64,000 nucleotides of DNA from Zhengitettix transpicula (taxonomy: Eukaryota; Arthropoda; Insecta; Orthoptera; Tetrigidae): NCBI GenBank assembly GCA_037074705.1, contig CM073590.1, positions 8,386,001 to 8,450,000 on the forward strand, given 5' to 3'. The notes under the pieces are model-generated. The model was not told the DNA's origin and did no database searches. It saw only the letters and a program-made list of their open reading frames with translations. The position numbers and the translations under genes are program-made. Every line of letters starts with the position of its first letter. Positions within the stretch are counted from its first letter, which is position 1. Below are positions 12,065-39,646 of this stretch, one piece after another.

Positions 12065-12430
12065 TTTTTTTTTAGAATAACAGGCAACATGAGGGTAAAC
12101 CTCGTGGTGGCAACTCCCCTTTAATAGCATATAATATGCTATAGATATGCTTTAATAGCATATGAATAGCATAGAAAAGGTAGCCAAGAGTTAACTAGGG
12201 CCCCCGAGCTGTAGTTTAAGGATCCTACCCGGCAATTCGCCTAAAAGTGATGCAGGACAAACCCTAGAAAACCTGCATCAGGTAGGTCGGACAGTAGGTA
12301 CTTGTCCCACGCCCTTCCGATGGCGGGAGAGGAGTTTTCTGTGGGGATGCAGCATTCCCTCCCTTCTCCGTGCCAATGGGAATAGCGGACCATATATCCA
12401 AGGTCTGCGACCCCGTTTCTCACAGGCCAA
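12065..12430 (+). repeat. GC-rich dispersed repeat, copy 3
   Basis: It shares the caggcaacatgagggtaa, actcccctttaatagcat, ggatcctacccggca, tcccacgcccttccgatgg and caaggtctgcgacccc blocks with copy 1, in the same order. A small local duplication of atagcatat..gctat sequence lies near 12125-12170. Confidence 0.7.
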
Positions 12431-14029
12431 ATAAGTGTTTTTTCACCACTAGGTGAATAACCTTAGAGGTTTATGATAAATCCATCCATTAAGGCAAGCC
12501 CGTCCTGAGAAACTAGCCACCGGAATTTCTCAACTCTGGTTGGTATGTGCATAATAATTCAATTATTTAGATTCCATTGAGTTTATTTACAGCATGTGTA
12601 CTCTATATTAAATTCATACATGTTCTTTAGACGCCTCCTGGTATGTTTTAAATACACGGATAACGAGGTATAAAGTTTCACCATGAACGTATACAAGAAA
12701 AAAGTAACAAGTATCTCATACAAACCCATTGGTGCCGCCACTCCTGAAAAATACAACATTCAGAAGATTGAAGAAACTCTGGCCAATCGACCTATAAAGT
12801 AGGGTAGCTAAGGGTCTTCTCACTGGAGAAGTCCTCATAGTGACACATTCAACAATCTCTAAATTAATTACTTATAAGATTTTCAGACAACAATTTAGCT
12901 CAAGAATGTCAATTTTGATTGCTGACAAAAATAAATTTAAAAATTGTTGAGCAATTAACTTGTATAATATTAACTAAATAGTGATCTTTAAAAATACTCT
13001 TTATTTTATTTTTCATTAAATTCGATTACCGGTAAAACCTTTTATCAAAATCCTTACATAAACTTTAAATTTATGAATAATACAGGTCTGCAAGTAAAAA
13101 CCTGCATAAGATTTTTATATATTTTCTTAAAGATTTCAACTTAGTAAAAACGAAAAAAATACCTGACATATATTGACCATCTCGTCAAGTTTTTGTTGTA
13201 TTTAGTGTAAAATTCGCAATTAATTTAAAATTTAGTGCTTTTATTAAAACCCTTAATTAATTATATTTATAATTAATTATAATTCAAGTTAATTCTATCA
13301 ATTATAGCTGAACTTCGCAATAATTGAAAAAATTATAATAATTACAGTCGTAAGAGGAGATGGGTAAAGTAGTTTTAGTGTTACGAGGAAGGTTGTCCGA
13401 TCGTGTCAAAACAGGTTACAAGTTGATAGTGAATATTATTATTATTATTATGGTCGCGTCAACAAGTATCGTTGATGGTGAACTTAAAAATATTACAGTT
13501 TAGTTACATAATATTAATTAAAATTATAGTCAAAAAATCAAGATAAAAGTTCATATCGGATCAGATTAAATCTGATAATGTCGATAACGTAATGAAGTCT
13601 ATGATTCCCATAATGGCTGCAGAACTTGAACAAAAGTCATTAGTTTAGTAGTTAGCTATTGTCTTTATGCGTATTTCGTTATACCTTTTGGCAGTGGAAG
13701 ATTATGTGAGAGTGCAGCTGCACTCCTCGCAAGAGGGTTGAGTTGATTTTTAAAAGATGTAGGCATGTGTATGCGTATGTGTATGTAGCGATCTGATCCT
13801 TGATATTATTAATTGATGTATTCTCGGTGCATTGTTAATATGACAGAGTTCAGCTGGTACACATATATTGCTGTGAAAGTATCCGTTGTTGTCTGCGCTT
13901 CTCCTATTTTTCCAGATCTCCTCAATTTTTGGTAAACAATCCTTTATATTGCATGTAGGGTCTCTAATTAAGGTTTTTATTTGTGATGGTAGCCAAAGAA
14001 TTGTCCTTCTTATTACCAGCTATATATAT
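12431..14029. other. intergenic stretch
   Basis: No gene or classified repeat recognised. It is A+T-rich, with a short (TAT)n run near 13435-13450. Confidence 0.35.
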
Positions 14030-15055
14030 TGTAATACCAATTAAAGGGGCCATTAATTGTTTTAATATAATTGGATTGTTAGCGGCACGAGTTTTGAAAG
14101 GAACAATCAGGCTCTTTGTCGGCGATAGTTGGGAAACCGCGCGCTCGTACGAAAGGCCAGTCCGGCGAACGTTACGGGAGAATGTGGATGCAGATCTAAA
14201 AGTATGAATAGCGCGGTCCAAGAAGTCCAGCTGCGAGACCTATTAGTTTACATAAAACGCGAGTAAACAGTTTTGACGCAGAGACTCAAATAATAATCGC
14301 AAATTTGGAAGCAAAAGGTTTCGCTTCAGACAGACAACTAAATTTCGCATAGAGGCATCAAAGAAACCTATGTCCAAGGGCTGACTGAGGGGCGGCTGAT
14401 CCAAAGTTCCAGGTGGCAGAGAACGAGAACGTCGACCGTGTGTATTAAAAATTTAATGTGTAGAATCAGTGAATAATGGCCTTTTTAGTGAGTGTTGTCC
14501 TCAAGCTCCAAGAATCAGATCTGGTACCAGAAAGACATTCGTGAGCACAAAACAATTATTTAAAACCTGTAAACGAGGATTAAAGGTAGAAGTCAGATTT
14601 GGTTCGTTTTTCATTTCATTTAGTTTCTTTCATTTCGTTTATTTTCATATTGTATTAAGTTAGCTTCAATGAGTTTGAATTGTTAATGTTAGTTTATTAA
14701 ATTGGATTGTTCTTACTATCAACCCCAGTAATGAAGATAATTTCGACGTATTTGATTGTAAAATATAAAGTTGTATTTTTCCTAGAACGCCACGAATTGC
14801 AAAAATAAAATAAAATATTTGTTTGCTAACTTGATGAAATTCGGCGTAAAAAGTAAAGATTACAATTTTTACTTTCAAAGAATAAATTTTTAATTGCAAA
14901 ATTGCAAAAATAAAATAAAATATTTGTTTGCTAACTTGATGAAATTCGGCGTAAAAAGTAAAGATTACAATTTTTACTTTTAAAGAATAAATTTTTAAAT
15001 CTTAATAATTTTGTTAATTAATTCTTTTAATTAAGACGGCCTTTTAATTATTACA
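14030..15055 (+). mobile_element. LTR copy C of a TGTAATA...TATTACA retroelement family
   Basis: It begins TGTAATACC directly after a TA run and ends ttaattattaca, so it has the TG...CA ends of a long terminal repeat. It shares a ccattaattgttttaa block, a gttagcg block and a cccagtaa(aga) block with the copies at 15062, 43303, 44443 and 47887. No reverse transcriptase or integrase lies next to it, so it looks like a solo LTR. It carries an internal 105-bp tandem duplication. Confidence 0.6.
14796..15000 (+). repeat. 105-bp tandem duplication inside LTR copy C
   Basis: Two adjacent units (about 14796-14900 and 14901-15000) both contain gctaacttgatgaaattcgg and gtaaagattacaatttttac. They differ at very few positions (ctttcaaag versus cttttaaag), so the duplication is recent compared with the surrounding repeats. 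Confidence 0.85.
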
Positions 15056-15061
15056 ATGTAT

Positions 15062-15545
15062 TGTAATACTAATTAGAGGCCATTAGTGATTTTGATAATT
15101 TGATATTTATGGTGGATTGTTAGCGGGACCAGTTTCAAGGCACCAATACAGACGGGCTTTCGTCGTGCTGAAGCGCGGGGTTTTGCAGAGTCGGCTGTTG
15201 GAAGTCGGACGACGAGCAGAGTGGCAGGCACAGATTCATCCGTAAAGGTTATAAGTTTGAAATTAAGTAAAAAGTTTGAACAGTAATATTCAACGATACA
15301 GTTACAAGCGGTAACCTAATAAATCACGCCGCAATAAAAATCTATAAGTACAGTGACCGTCACCAATTCCACAGAAAGATGCATTGTAACAATCCGTCCA
15401 ACCATTAGTCCGGAAGGAGCAGCAGTTTCCAGTTTCCAGAGGAGAGACCCGAAAGTTACGACCATGTTTTTGTTTAATCAAATTTAAATTCAGTGATTTC
15501 ATGGCCTTTTAATGTGAATTGTGAGGTGAGCCCGAGCCCAATGGA
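15062..15545 (+). mobile_element. LTR copy D, truncated
   Basis: It starts TGTAATACTAATTAGAGG six bases after the end of LTR copy C. The segment 15300-15440 (gtaacctaataaatcacgcc, ccgtccaaccattagtccgg) closely matches LTR copy B at 44763-44880. The 3' end of the LTR is missing. Confidence 0.65.
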
Positions 15546-15689
15546 GAATAAATTAAAAGTATAAACTGCAAGATACTATCAAATTTTTAGGTTACGTATA
15601 CGCTCTTTACTTGACCGATAATCTAAATTAAATTTCCTAACAAGCTTTATAGCTTCAGAAAAACTTTCGGACTATTCCTTTATCGTGTT

Positions 15690-15990
15690 TTTTTTAGAGT
15701 GAAAGGCTACATGATGATAATCCACGTGGCGGCAACTCCCCTTTAATAGCATCGGAAGGGATTTGAAAGGGGGTTGCGAAAGGGTAGAGAAAGGAAGCCA
15801 AGCGTCAACTACGCTGCATTCGCCTAAAAGTGATGCAGGAAAACCCCTAGAAAACCCGGAACAGAAATCTCTCAAAACAGACCGAGGGGCCTCGCCTTGT
15901 GGGAACCTTAGTTTAAAATCAGAGAGAGAAGAAGGCATCCCAGAAGGTAGCCCTCCAGAAAGATTCCACATGCGAGAACTGAGAACAGCT
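15690..15990 (+). repeat. GC-rich dispersed repeat, copy 4
   Basis: It begins gagtgaaaggctacatgatg and carries the actcccctttaatagcat block, the gtagagaaaggaagccaag block and the gaggcatcccagaaggtagcc end seen in copy 1. The middle portion is deleted. Confidence 0.65.
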
Positions 15991-17853
15991 TCCACAAGCT
16001 TCTTCTATTTTCTTTCCAGTGTATCTTGAAAATCCCGATAAAAACACCAATGACGAACTTCATTGCGGAATAATTTTTGGCTTCTTACCTTTTTAAAACA
16101 AGTGTATAGGTGATATTAAGACAAGAAATATAAGGAAACAAAGTTGGATCTTCAGTTTTGAACGAGGCAACTAATTTAAGGGGAAACACATTAGCAAACG
16201 CTCGGATATGCATAAGGTGAATAGTTCCCCCACAAAAGTTTAATTAAATACAAAGTCTATTAAATCTTATTATTTCGTGCAACCAAAAACAATACGTCTC
16301 AATTTCTGTCGAGGCGCGAATGCAAAACACTGTGTCGTCAATGGTCATAGTTGAGATCGATGCCTAACCGTGCTATTGAAAAAAAAATGTAGTTTCCGTC
16401 AATGTAGATTATTTTATGTTCTCGTATAATCCCCTGGAAACAGAAAGTTGGTAGGCTCCAAAAACAACAACTGAAATATTTGTGTGTGGTACACATCTGT
16501 ATCGCAGCCTCATTTCGTCCAACTGTACTATAGAATAGATCATTTATTTTCAAATCTCTTCTAGATCTGAAATCTCAGTTTGCAGCCGTTTGGCTGCTCA
16601 ATCTTTAATCCTCCTTTTCATACACAAATTGCCTCAAAATCAATTTTTTTGTTGTTGTAAATTAAATTGTAAATTTTCAAATTTAAATTGAAGTTCTGTA
16701 TCTCTATTTACCTACAACAATGCTCATGGCATACATTAATACTAAAACATTCTACATAGCATATACAAGGACTAACAATTAAAAATGGGCATATATTAAT
16801 AATCTAATTAATTATCTCCACAATATGTATTAATACAATAATAGCTGTAGCAGTGAATAATGGTACCACATCACAACACAAGTAAATCTGATAATAGTCT
16901 ACTATTAATATTAAAAAGAATAGTAAGAATCATAGCAGGTTTATAATTCACCGACTTGTATATATTCTAATTGTAATCAATATGTTTATCTACCAAATAA
17001 ATAATTATTTAAATAAAAAATACATTTCTATCACAAAAGAGATCAAGAGAAATTCCACTTAATACAACATGTACACAATTCTTAATTTAACATTTGTTTG
17101 ACAAATTGGAAATATTGTATTTGCTACTGTGTAACAGAGGAGAATATAAATCATGCTACAACAATTCACTTGGCAATACTTGCTTAATATGTTTAACTTA
17201 TTTCAATTACATAGGGAGTAGCTGATGTTCAAGTCAAGAACAGGAGAAAAATAGCCTAGTAGTTTTATGCGAGAGAGTCAAGAGATCATGTTGAAAGACA
17301 AGTTCCTGAAATAAACTGAATCACAAATAAAAATGTGTTGGTTATTATATTATTATATGAATATTATTTACTAAGGATTTGATGTAAATTCAAACCAAAT
17401 CTGCATTGTGAGACTATGCTGTTAGGTTCAGAACCTCCTGATATTATGAGTGTAAAATTGTAATTCATAATTAATAAATGTTTTACATGACACATTCTGG
17501 ACTTAGGAGTGACACCTGGTCAGAGTGTCGATTCTCCCACAGTCTTAACCCCTTAAACAACTATTTTTACAAATTAAAATGAAAAACTGCAAATGTACAA
17601 ATCATTTTACATACAAATTCCATTTAATTGGAAACAATTTTAGCATTCTGTAATAATTGTCACAATATTATTAAAAACATATAAAAAGTTTCACATACTC
17701 ATGTACATTATATAAAAAAATCAGAATCATAGATGTGATTGAGTCACTCAAGTTTCAATAAGTACATCATCAATGGTAATATATAAAGAGGTTCAGGAGT
17801 CTCAGTTGCAGTCAATTGAAATTCAATAAAATAAAGATCTAAGAAAATGAATT
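15991..17853. other. intergenic stretch up to the SCaMC 3' end
   Basis: No gene recognised. The part nearest 17854 should include the SCaMC 3' UTR (minus strand), but I could not fix a polyadenylation signal. Confidence 0.35.
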
Positions 17854-32440
<14,587 letters not shown>

Positions 32441-33464
32441 GGCTACACCGACTCTGTAACATAAGCAGGCTTTCTCTCTTTGCTGCCCATATTAATTATT
32501 TTGACAATGGCACATCATATTTAGTTGCTACCAATGTAACTCCAAAATGTTAACGAACACATGTTTTATTCAAAAATAAAATAATAAATTTACTCTGTGT
32601 ACTATCCTTCTGTACTGTCTTTGACGAAGGAAAAAACAGATTAGATTGGTAAAAATAGACGTTGATAATAAATTTCTCAAACCAAATATTACCGAAACAC
32701 TCGACAAATTCGGAAAATCCATATATTTCATAGAACTTGACTCAGCCTCTCGTTTCCACCAAATGTAATGATGCAAAAAATCGTAGAAAAAAGTCTTCTC
32801 CTTATATCAAGGACTCTTTCAGTTCGTTCAATGCCTTCCGAACTAAAGTTATCTACAGCAGTCATTCAAAGACTATTGAACTGGCTTTAAAGACTAAATA
32901 AACTCTTTAGTATGTCTATGTGACACAATCATTGGCGGGACTTCTTTGTGTAGAACACGGAGAAGATATTCCCGATGACATTTTTTTAAATAAAGCTAAG
33001 AGATCACAACCTAAATATGAATTATGGAAAATTATTTTTTTCAAGAAAATTACCTATTTCAGACACGAAATTTACGAAGAAGGTATAATAATATAAATTG
33101 TTGGAAAAAATAGTACCTATTTATTTTCCTCACAATAAAATAATTTCATAGATTTTCGTATGATACGTAAAAACCGCACACATTTGAAAAGCTAACAAAG
33201 ATACTAAGTGTCTTGAGAAAGATGAACTACGAGAACACCAAATATATCAAATGTTTTTGAAATGTAAATCCAAGTAAACAAAGACAACGTCCAGATTATA
33301 CAGAGCTATATTTATAGTAATACTTTATATCAGATTACAATGCGCAGGACTCTTATTTGCTTCGAAAATATATATAATCTGATGTGTTCTCAGTATAAAT
33401 AATGTTTTATTCATTTTTTTCAATGTATAGAGCAATATTGCAATAACAATTGATGCGCTTCAAT

Positions 33465-33580
33465 GATTCGTGGGCTTCCAACCAGGTAAGAATAGACTTG
33501 GGTCTCGTCGTTTCGAAGGTGATCACTGCCATTGTTGTCACGGAACATCGTGACCTAACCTGGTTGGAAGCCCAAGAATT
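33465..33580. repeat. fold-back sequence with ~25-bp arms
   Basis: The arm gattcgtgggcttccaacc (33465 on) continues aggtaag, and is mirrored by cctggttggaagcccaagaa ending near 33580. The arms match except for one or two bases, around a loop of about 65 bp. It resembles a small MITE or a hairpin. Confidence 0.7.
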
Positions 33581-34821
33581 ATTCTAGCAACAAATACACC
33601 GGGAAAACCTTCACTCTTTGATAGCAAATAATGTGCTTATGTATATGTTGACTTATCACATTAGGAAGAATTATTTATTTTGTAGTTTTAAGAACTTTTA
33701 ATATGTTCTTCGATTTCTAAGACTTTAAACTACCCATCTTGCGCGCACTCGCTCGCGCTAATGCAGCCAGCTGCCTATGTCTGTGCTACCCACGCCTGTA
33801 ACACACGATTTCTGTCTAGAATGAGAAATTCGCAGTATTCCACTTCACATCCCTACACAAAACGTAAAAGCAACAAAGGGATCCTTAAGGTACTGTGGAC
33901 CAGTCAGCACATAAAAACAGGTACCTGTCGTGCTATCATACAGACGCGACCGCATCAGGAAGCATAAACAGTGAAATCAAACTCAATTTAAACTATTTTA
34001 GTAATTACAAATGTTATTTTAAAGCAGTTTATATTTTAAAAACACAAATAGTATTCGTACACTTTGTGTAGTATATTTTTTAAAAAATCACAATGTTTCT
34101 TGAAAGAAAAAACACGTAAGGGGCGGCGAAGATTTGCATTATACTGAGAAAATTTACCTCACGGCATGGATACAGTAACAATACTGCCTTCATGCGTGGT
34201 TTGTTTCCTAAAGTAAACTTCATTAAATATGCACCGAGGAAAAATACTTTCATTATAAAAATGTATGTTTACTTGGTGCTAAATTATTCAGCTTTTAAAA
34301 ATTAGACTCTGTTGGAAACTATGTAGACGTAATTAGAAATGCAGCATTTTATAATATATATTAATATATTTCGGCCACGGCAGTCAACGACCTATCAAAA
34401 TTTTGTTAAACTTCAACCTGAAGAGATCTGAAATTTAGCGACTAACGCAGTTTAATTTTCCGTAAATAAATATATTTTTTCTGACTTCAAATTGGTTGTT
34501 GTTTATTTATAAGTTGTCTCGGTAGTCAGAATATAAATATCGTTAGATATGTAGCATATTACGGCTAGGGCCATTTGCCGCAGAATATTGGTAACACAGT
34601 CGCTGTTGTAATCAAAGACATATATAAACAACATAGACTGGACAAGTCGCGGCCATATTTGAAGAAAATTGAAAACTCAGCCGCCATGTTTTATGGCGGT
34701 GGGCGTTCCCCATCGTCTGCTAGCCTTGAACTCTGTCGCACAAATGACCTAAAACTAAATCTCTACGGACAATATATTTTAAGGTTTAAGTAAATATAAC
34801 ACATTCAAGGCACAGAAAAAT
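33581..34821. other. intergenic stretch
   Basis: No gene recognised. A short near-perfect palindrome ccgccatgttttatggcgg lies near 34681-34699. Confidence 0.35.
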
Positions 34822-35139
34822 TTATTGACCTTTAAATAATATCAGTTTTGTATACAATTGCCTAATATTGCGTCCTCTTTCATCCATTGCTTTTTCTTTA
34901 CAAATATAACGAATTCTGCAATTGAAGTAATGTTTTAATAAAACCTTTATTAAAATTGAGAAGTGAGTTTCCTCACCAAATTCGGCCGAATCTATTAAAT
35001 GGTCGAATCCACAAAATAAAATTTGTTTATGTCCCAAAATCCGGAATACCTCCACACACAATTTTAATAGTAAATTATTCTTTCCTATTTGTGTTTCGTT
35101 ATTCCTCAATACTTTGTCAGGAAGTGTAAATAATTTCAC
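34822..35139 (-). pseudogene. possible DNA-transposon protein fragment (THAP/P-element-like end)
   Basis: A 105-codon minus-strand frame has a balanced, protein-like composition (LLLKLCVEVFRILGHK, SILIKVLLKHYFNCRIRYIC, RGRNIRQLYTKLILFKGQ). The leucine/lysine-rich end recalls C-termini of P-element/THAP9-type transposases. I cannot prove that from memory. No neighbouring exon or inverted repeat was identified. Confidence 0.25.
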
Positions 35140-35639
35140 AACGTCTTTAACTTGTCTTTAAAGTCCTTTATTTTAATCAATCCCGTTTTTCTTTGAGAGC
35201 GAGGAGCTGTTTGTTGCTGCCACCCAGAGCGCTGTAACGCTGATATAGCCACTCTATTATGTTTATATATCTCTTTGGTTGTAATAATATTTTTTTTTCA
35301 TAGTTCTCCTTGCTTGGGGTGATACAGCACATAACTTAAAAAAAACTCACGGGCCGGCACTGTAACGAACCCAATCCTTCAGACTGTTTTTGAAAAGTGA
35401 TAATAAAATTTAAAAGTTGATACTGAAACTGAGAATTAATGTTTTCAAAGCAGTTTTACTTTTTCACATAATCTCCTTCGATATTGGTACATTTCACCTA
35501 GTTGCGTCCTCTGTCGGACGTGCTGCAGAGTCGACGTCGACGAAATATGTCTTTTATGTACGCAATTTTTTTTACATAATTTTCAACTGGTTTTTAGGTA
35601 ATATTTATGATGGAATGTTTATATTTCTGTAAGTTCTCA

Positions 35640-36305
35640 AAAAATGAAGACGATTGGATTGCCGCAGTGAGGGATTTTGAAAAGAGGTGAAATCTCCAAC
35701 ATTGCATTGGCTGGAAGTTCATTCTTTTAACATAGGCACAGTATGGTGCTACTTGCCATTGCAGATGAAAATTATGGATATATTTTGTTCGATTTTGGTA
35801 TGAATGGTATCCAATGGAGGAGTTCTTCCGAATACCGAATTTTACAGGAGACTGCAACATTCCGAGAAAAAAAAAGTTGCAAATAAGTCACGTAAACTGC
35901 CGTAAGTTTTCGTTGCAGTCGATGCTTTTCTATTGAGGAATATTATGCTAAAACTGTAGTGAGATTTTAACTGTATCGAGAAAACAATTTCAACCATCGA
36001 TTATGCATAGCACGACGTATTATTGAAATCGTATTTGGGATTTTGACGGCACGCTTTAGAATTTTTCACACTGCTATAAATTTAGAATGACAGCGTAGTG
36101 ATTCAATAGTAAAAGAAACTTTTGCTTTGCATAATTATTTAATGTCAACTATGCTTGAAGCCTACGCTTCACCTTTAGGCTCTGAGGACATAGATAATGG
36201 AGCAGTCTATCCTAGCTTAACATCAGCAAAGAACCATATCGCTGGAGATATGTCAAGGGTGCAAAAATTTTCACAAAGGCTACTAATAGAACCATACCAG
36301 TAATA
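35640..36305 (+). pseudogene. PIF/Harbinger-type (HARBI1-like) transposase remnant
   Basis: Forward frames, broken by stops, contain KLPVFVAVDAFLLRNIM-like sequence near 35905-35945 (the V.DAF.L..N.M region around a catalytic Asp). They also contain NFNHRLCIARRIIEIVFGIL near 35988-36045, which corresponds to the YN.RLSRARR.IENAFGIL signature. The tail runs through LEAYASPLGSEDIDNGAVYP. The element is inactive. Confidence 0.65.
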
Positions 36306-36725
36306 TCAAACATAATTCGAAAACAAACACTGCACTTCTTATAAATTCATAAAATCCATAATTATTCTATTGTTTTTTAAAAAATTCATTTCATGAGGCA
36401 ATATGATCAATTTCATCTTACTTACATGTAATATTACACTAGGTCAGTTTCATTATTAATTGTTATATCAACTTTCTATTGAATATTCAACAAACTTTCA
36501 TTGATATTGTGAAGAACCCTTTTTATTTTTATAAAAGTATCACGTATGTGTTTTCGCAATCTTGAAAATGTTGTAAAAGAGGCTGAAAGCTTGAATAGAA
36601 CCAATAATTACTCCCATGGATAACTCTTGTTGCTGTATTTATGAGCCAAATCTAGCTTAGTTTTTTCAAACTTTAGATGTAGCAATGAGTCTCGTAATTG
36701 TTCAACATCATATTTAATTTCTAAG
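36306..36725. other. intergenic A+T-rich stretch
   Basis: No gene or classified repeat recognised. Confidence 0.35.
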
Positions 36726-39130
36726 CATTTGGTTGACAAAGCTGTATGTGAAGCATGTCGTCAAGATGCTCGGCTGGTTTCTTGCGGTTTGTGAAAATGC
36801 TCTGTTGGGCTCGGGAGACTCCGGTGGCACTAGAGCGGCGAACCGAGCAAGGTTCGGCTCGTTTCTCGGCAGTCTGGACGGGGCTTTAAGGTTTTTGAGT
36901 TCGTCAATTGTATTGTGCGGTTGTGTCGCTCTTGGCCCTTGTTTTTTGAAGAAAGAAAAAAGTTTCCTGAAACGTTGAGTGGTGTTTATATGACTTCCCA
37001 TTTTTTCGGTATTTGGATATTTCATCTTATTTTTAATTTTAAAAACAGACGTACTATATTTTCATTTCTATGTTGACTTTCTTTGTTAGGTAACCACTCG
37101 CATATAACGACCATGCCCTAGACGGGATTCGAACTTATTTTAAAACTTTATTTAGCAGGTTCTGCAAGTAAAATGCAATTCACTGCTATGATATAATAAG
37201 GAAGCATATGGCTAAGGGTATTTGGAGAGAGGGTTGTGTGAATATTTCACACCTCTGGCTGATTACATTGGGTTCTGGTATTTACAGGTTGACAATTATT
37301 TCTGTAAGTCTTGTGGAAGCTTTCATTCGAGTCTTTTATGGGTGTTTCTTTGTCCTAGATTTAATTTCTTTGCACTTTTACACTTCAATATATTTTTTAA
37401 AAAGTTACTGGTTAGCCTGTGGATGTAGTTTGCTATTAGTGGAACCTTTAATTCTTGGTGTATTTGACTGTTCCGTATGAACCACGGGCTGTTAATTGCG
37501 ATACGTAGCACTATTATGCATGGTTAGAAGTTTCTTGAGCAAACTTATAGGTGTGTTGCTCCATGCTGGGCAGGCGTATGTAAGAATGGGTCGGAGAATC
37601 GATTTATAAATTAGGAGCGAGGATTCAACTCGAAGATGAGATTTTCGGTTGATCGGGGGATAGAGCAGAGAGTCTTGCATAGCACTCATTTAGTTTTTTA
37701 TGAATGTGGTATTTCCAGTTGAGTTTTGCATCTAGGTGGACCCCTAGATACTTTATTCCATGATATTTCATTATTGTGCAGTCAGAGTGTCTGTAGTTGA
37801 GTGTGAATATCTTTGCTAGGCATTTAGTAGTGTTAATTTTTATTTTCCATTTTTTATACCAATCACACGTTACATTTACTGCATTTTGGCGCTCTGTGCT
37901 AGTATCGCGGTGTTGTCGGCAAACATGGCTAGCGTTGAGTCATTCACTGTGAGCACATAGTGTAAATAGAGGTTGAACAAGGTTGGTCCTAATAGGCTCC
38001 CCTGGGGAACTCCTGCTTTTGTTGTTTTGATGCTAGATAGTGATGCGTTGATTCTTACTCTGAACGTACTGTCGGTCAGGAAGGATTCTATAGTTTTTAT
38101 TATGTAATCCAGAATGTTTAATTTAATCATTTTATACAAGAGTCCTTCCAGCCAAATCTTGTCGAAGGCTCTTTCCAGATCTAGAAAGACTCCTGCAGTA
38201 GATTTCATCTCTTCAAATCCATTTTCAATCGTTTCTCTTATTCTGATGAGTTGGTCAAGTGTGACTGTCTGAACCCAAACTGATGAGATGGTATAACATC
38301 ATGTTCTTGTATGTATTCTTGCAGTCTAGTGAGGATCACCTTCTCTAGTAGCTTGGCTGAAGTGGACAGTAGGCTTATGGGTCTGTAACTATCAGGGTCA
38401 TGTTTGTTCTTGCTAGTTTTGTAGATTGGTAAGATGTTTGTTGTTCTCTGTGCCAGAGGAAAGTATAAAAGTCTTATACAACCATTACAAATTGAGGTTA
38501 AATAGGATACAGCTTTCTTTGATAAGTTTTTCAATATTTCGTTGGTTATCAGGTCTGGTCCAGGGGTCTTCTGTTTAGGAAGTCACTGTATGTATTGAGT
38601 AGACACGGGGATTATTTCCATGGCTTCCCGCCTGTGAAATTCAGCTAGGGTGGTTTCTATTTCAGTAGCAAGTACAGGTTTGTCTTCGTCTGCATTTGTT
38701 GTAAACACATTTTACAGGTGCATGGCCAATATTTTTTCTTCTTCTGAAGAATATATAGTGTTGTTGACTATTAGTGGGTAGATGATACTAGGTTGACTCA
38801 GGAGCCTCTTGGTTGCCTTCCACATTGTTGAGTCGCCGGGATGCATTTCTTCTAGGTATCTGTTATATCTTGTTATTCGGATATCATCCAGCTCTTATTT
38901 AACTATATGGTTTAATCTATTATATAGTGTTTTATAGTAAGGTAACCTAGTCCTTTGCCATTTTCTTCTATATCTATTTTTAGTGTTAATTAGTTTAATT
39001 ATATGGCCAGGTGTTAGGTTATACAATTTGGTAGTTCTTTGTTTTCTTCGTATTGTTGTTTCCATCGCGCTTTCTTGTACTGCAGTCATATATTTCATTA
39101 TTGCAACGTCAATGTTTGTTGAATTCTAGA
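36726..39130 (-). pseudogene. Jockey-like LINE remnant (minus strand) with GC-rich 3' tail
   Basis: Minus-strand frames, in several pieces, give RT motifs in order: NILPIYKTSKNKHDPDSYRP near 38430 with PISLLSTSAKLLEKVI, HDVIPSHQFGFRQ near 38290, AGVFLDLERAFDKIWLEGLL near 38190, AGVPQGSLLGPTLFNLYLH near 38000, and AMFADNTAIL where FADD is FADN. Next come LTYACPAWSNTP near 37570 and the Jockey end LRIAINSPWFIRNSQIHQEL near 37500. A GC-rich segment at 36760-36970 lies downstream on the same strand and may be its 3' UTR. A 5' endonuclease is not visible. Confidence 0.8.
37082..37140 (-). repeat. tRNA-like SINE fragment
   Basis: The reverse complement carries an RNA polymerase III box B-like word gttcgaatcccg (near 37119-37131) followed by tctagggcatggtcgttatat. 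Only this 3' half of the tRNA-like head is clear. Confidence 0.4.
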
Positions 39131-39646
39131 GTGGTTCCATTCAATTCAGTTTTTGGTCGAGCACTTTTTGGAAGTTTTCCAGTTAGTTATGCCATCAACA
39201 AATCTCAGTGCAGGGGTCTTGGGGCCTCTGTGATGAGAGGCAGTCACGCTGACCACTACAACCAAGTCTGTAACAATTGTTACATTCATTAACCACTCTG
39301 TACACCAAATATTAAATTATGGCAATAATAACTATAATTGTTACGATGGTCTGTGATTTGCAATTACAAATCATGAAATAGTTCCATCCAAGATTTTTAC
39401 CTTACCCAGTAAGTTTATAAAACACAAATGAAACAATTTAGTAATTGAAAGTTTTGTTATATTATAAGTAACAATTGAATTTGTAAAGCAATTGACATTT
39501 TTAACCAGTTTTCACATTCTTCAAAGTCATTGACTTTACAGAGTTAATTGATATTAATACATGTAATCAAAGAAGGTAACTAATGAAATCAAATGTCTCT
39601 CTCAAAAAATTGCTAACAAAAGTTTATTTATAATTACAGATACAAA

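Noticed and set aside
36733..37025. CpG-rich island as a gene promoter with coding frames on both strands
   Set aside because: It lies just downstream of a minus-strand Jockey remnant and is better explained as that element's GC-rich 3' end. No adjacent gene starts here.
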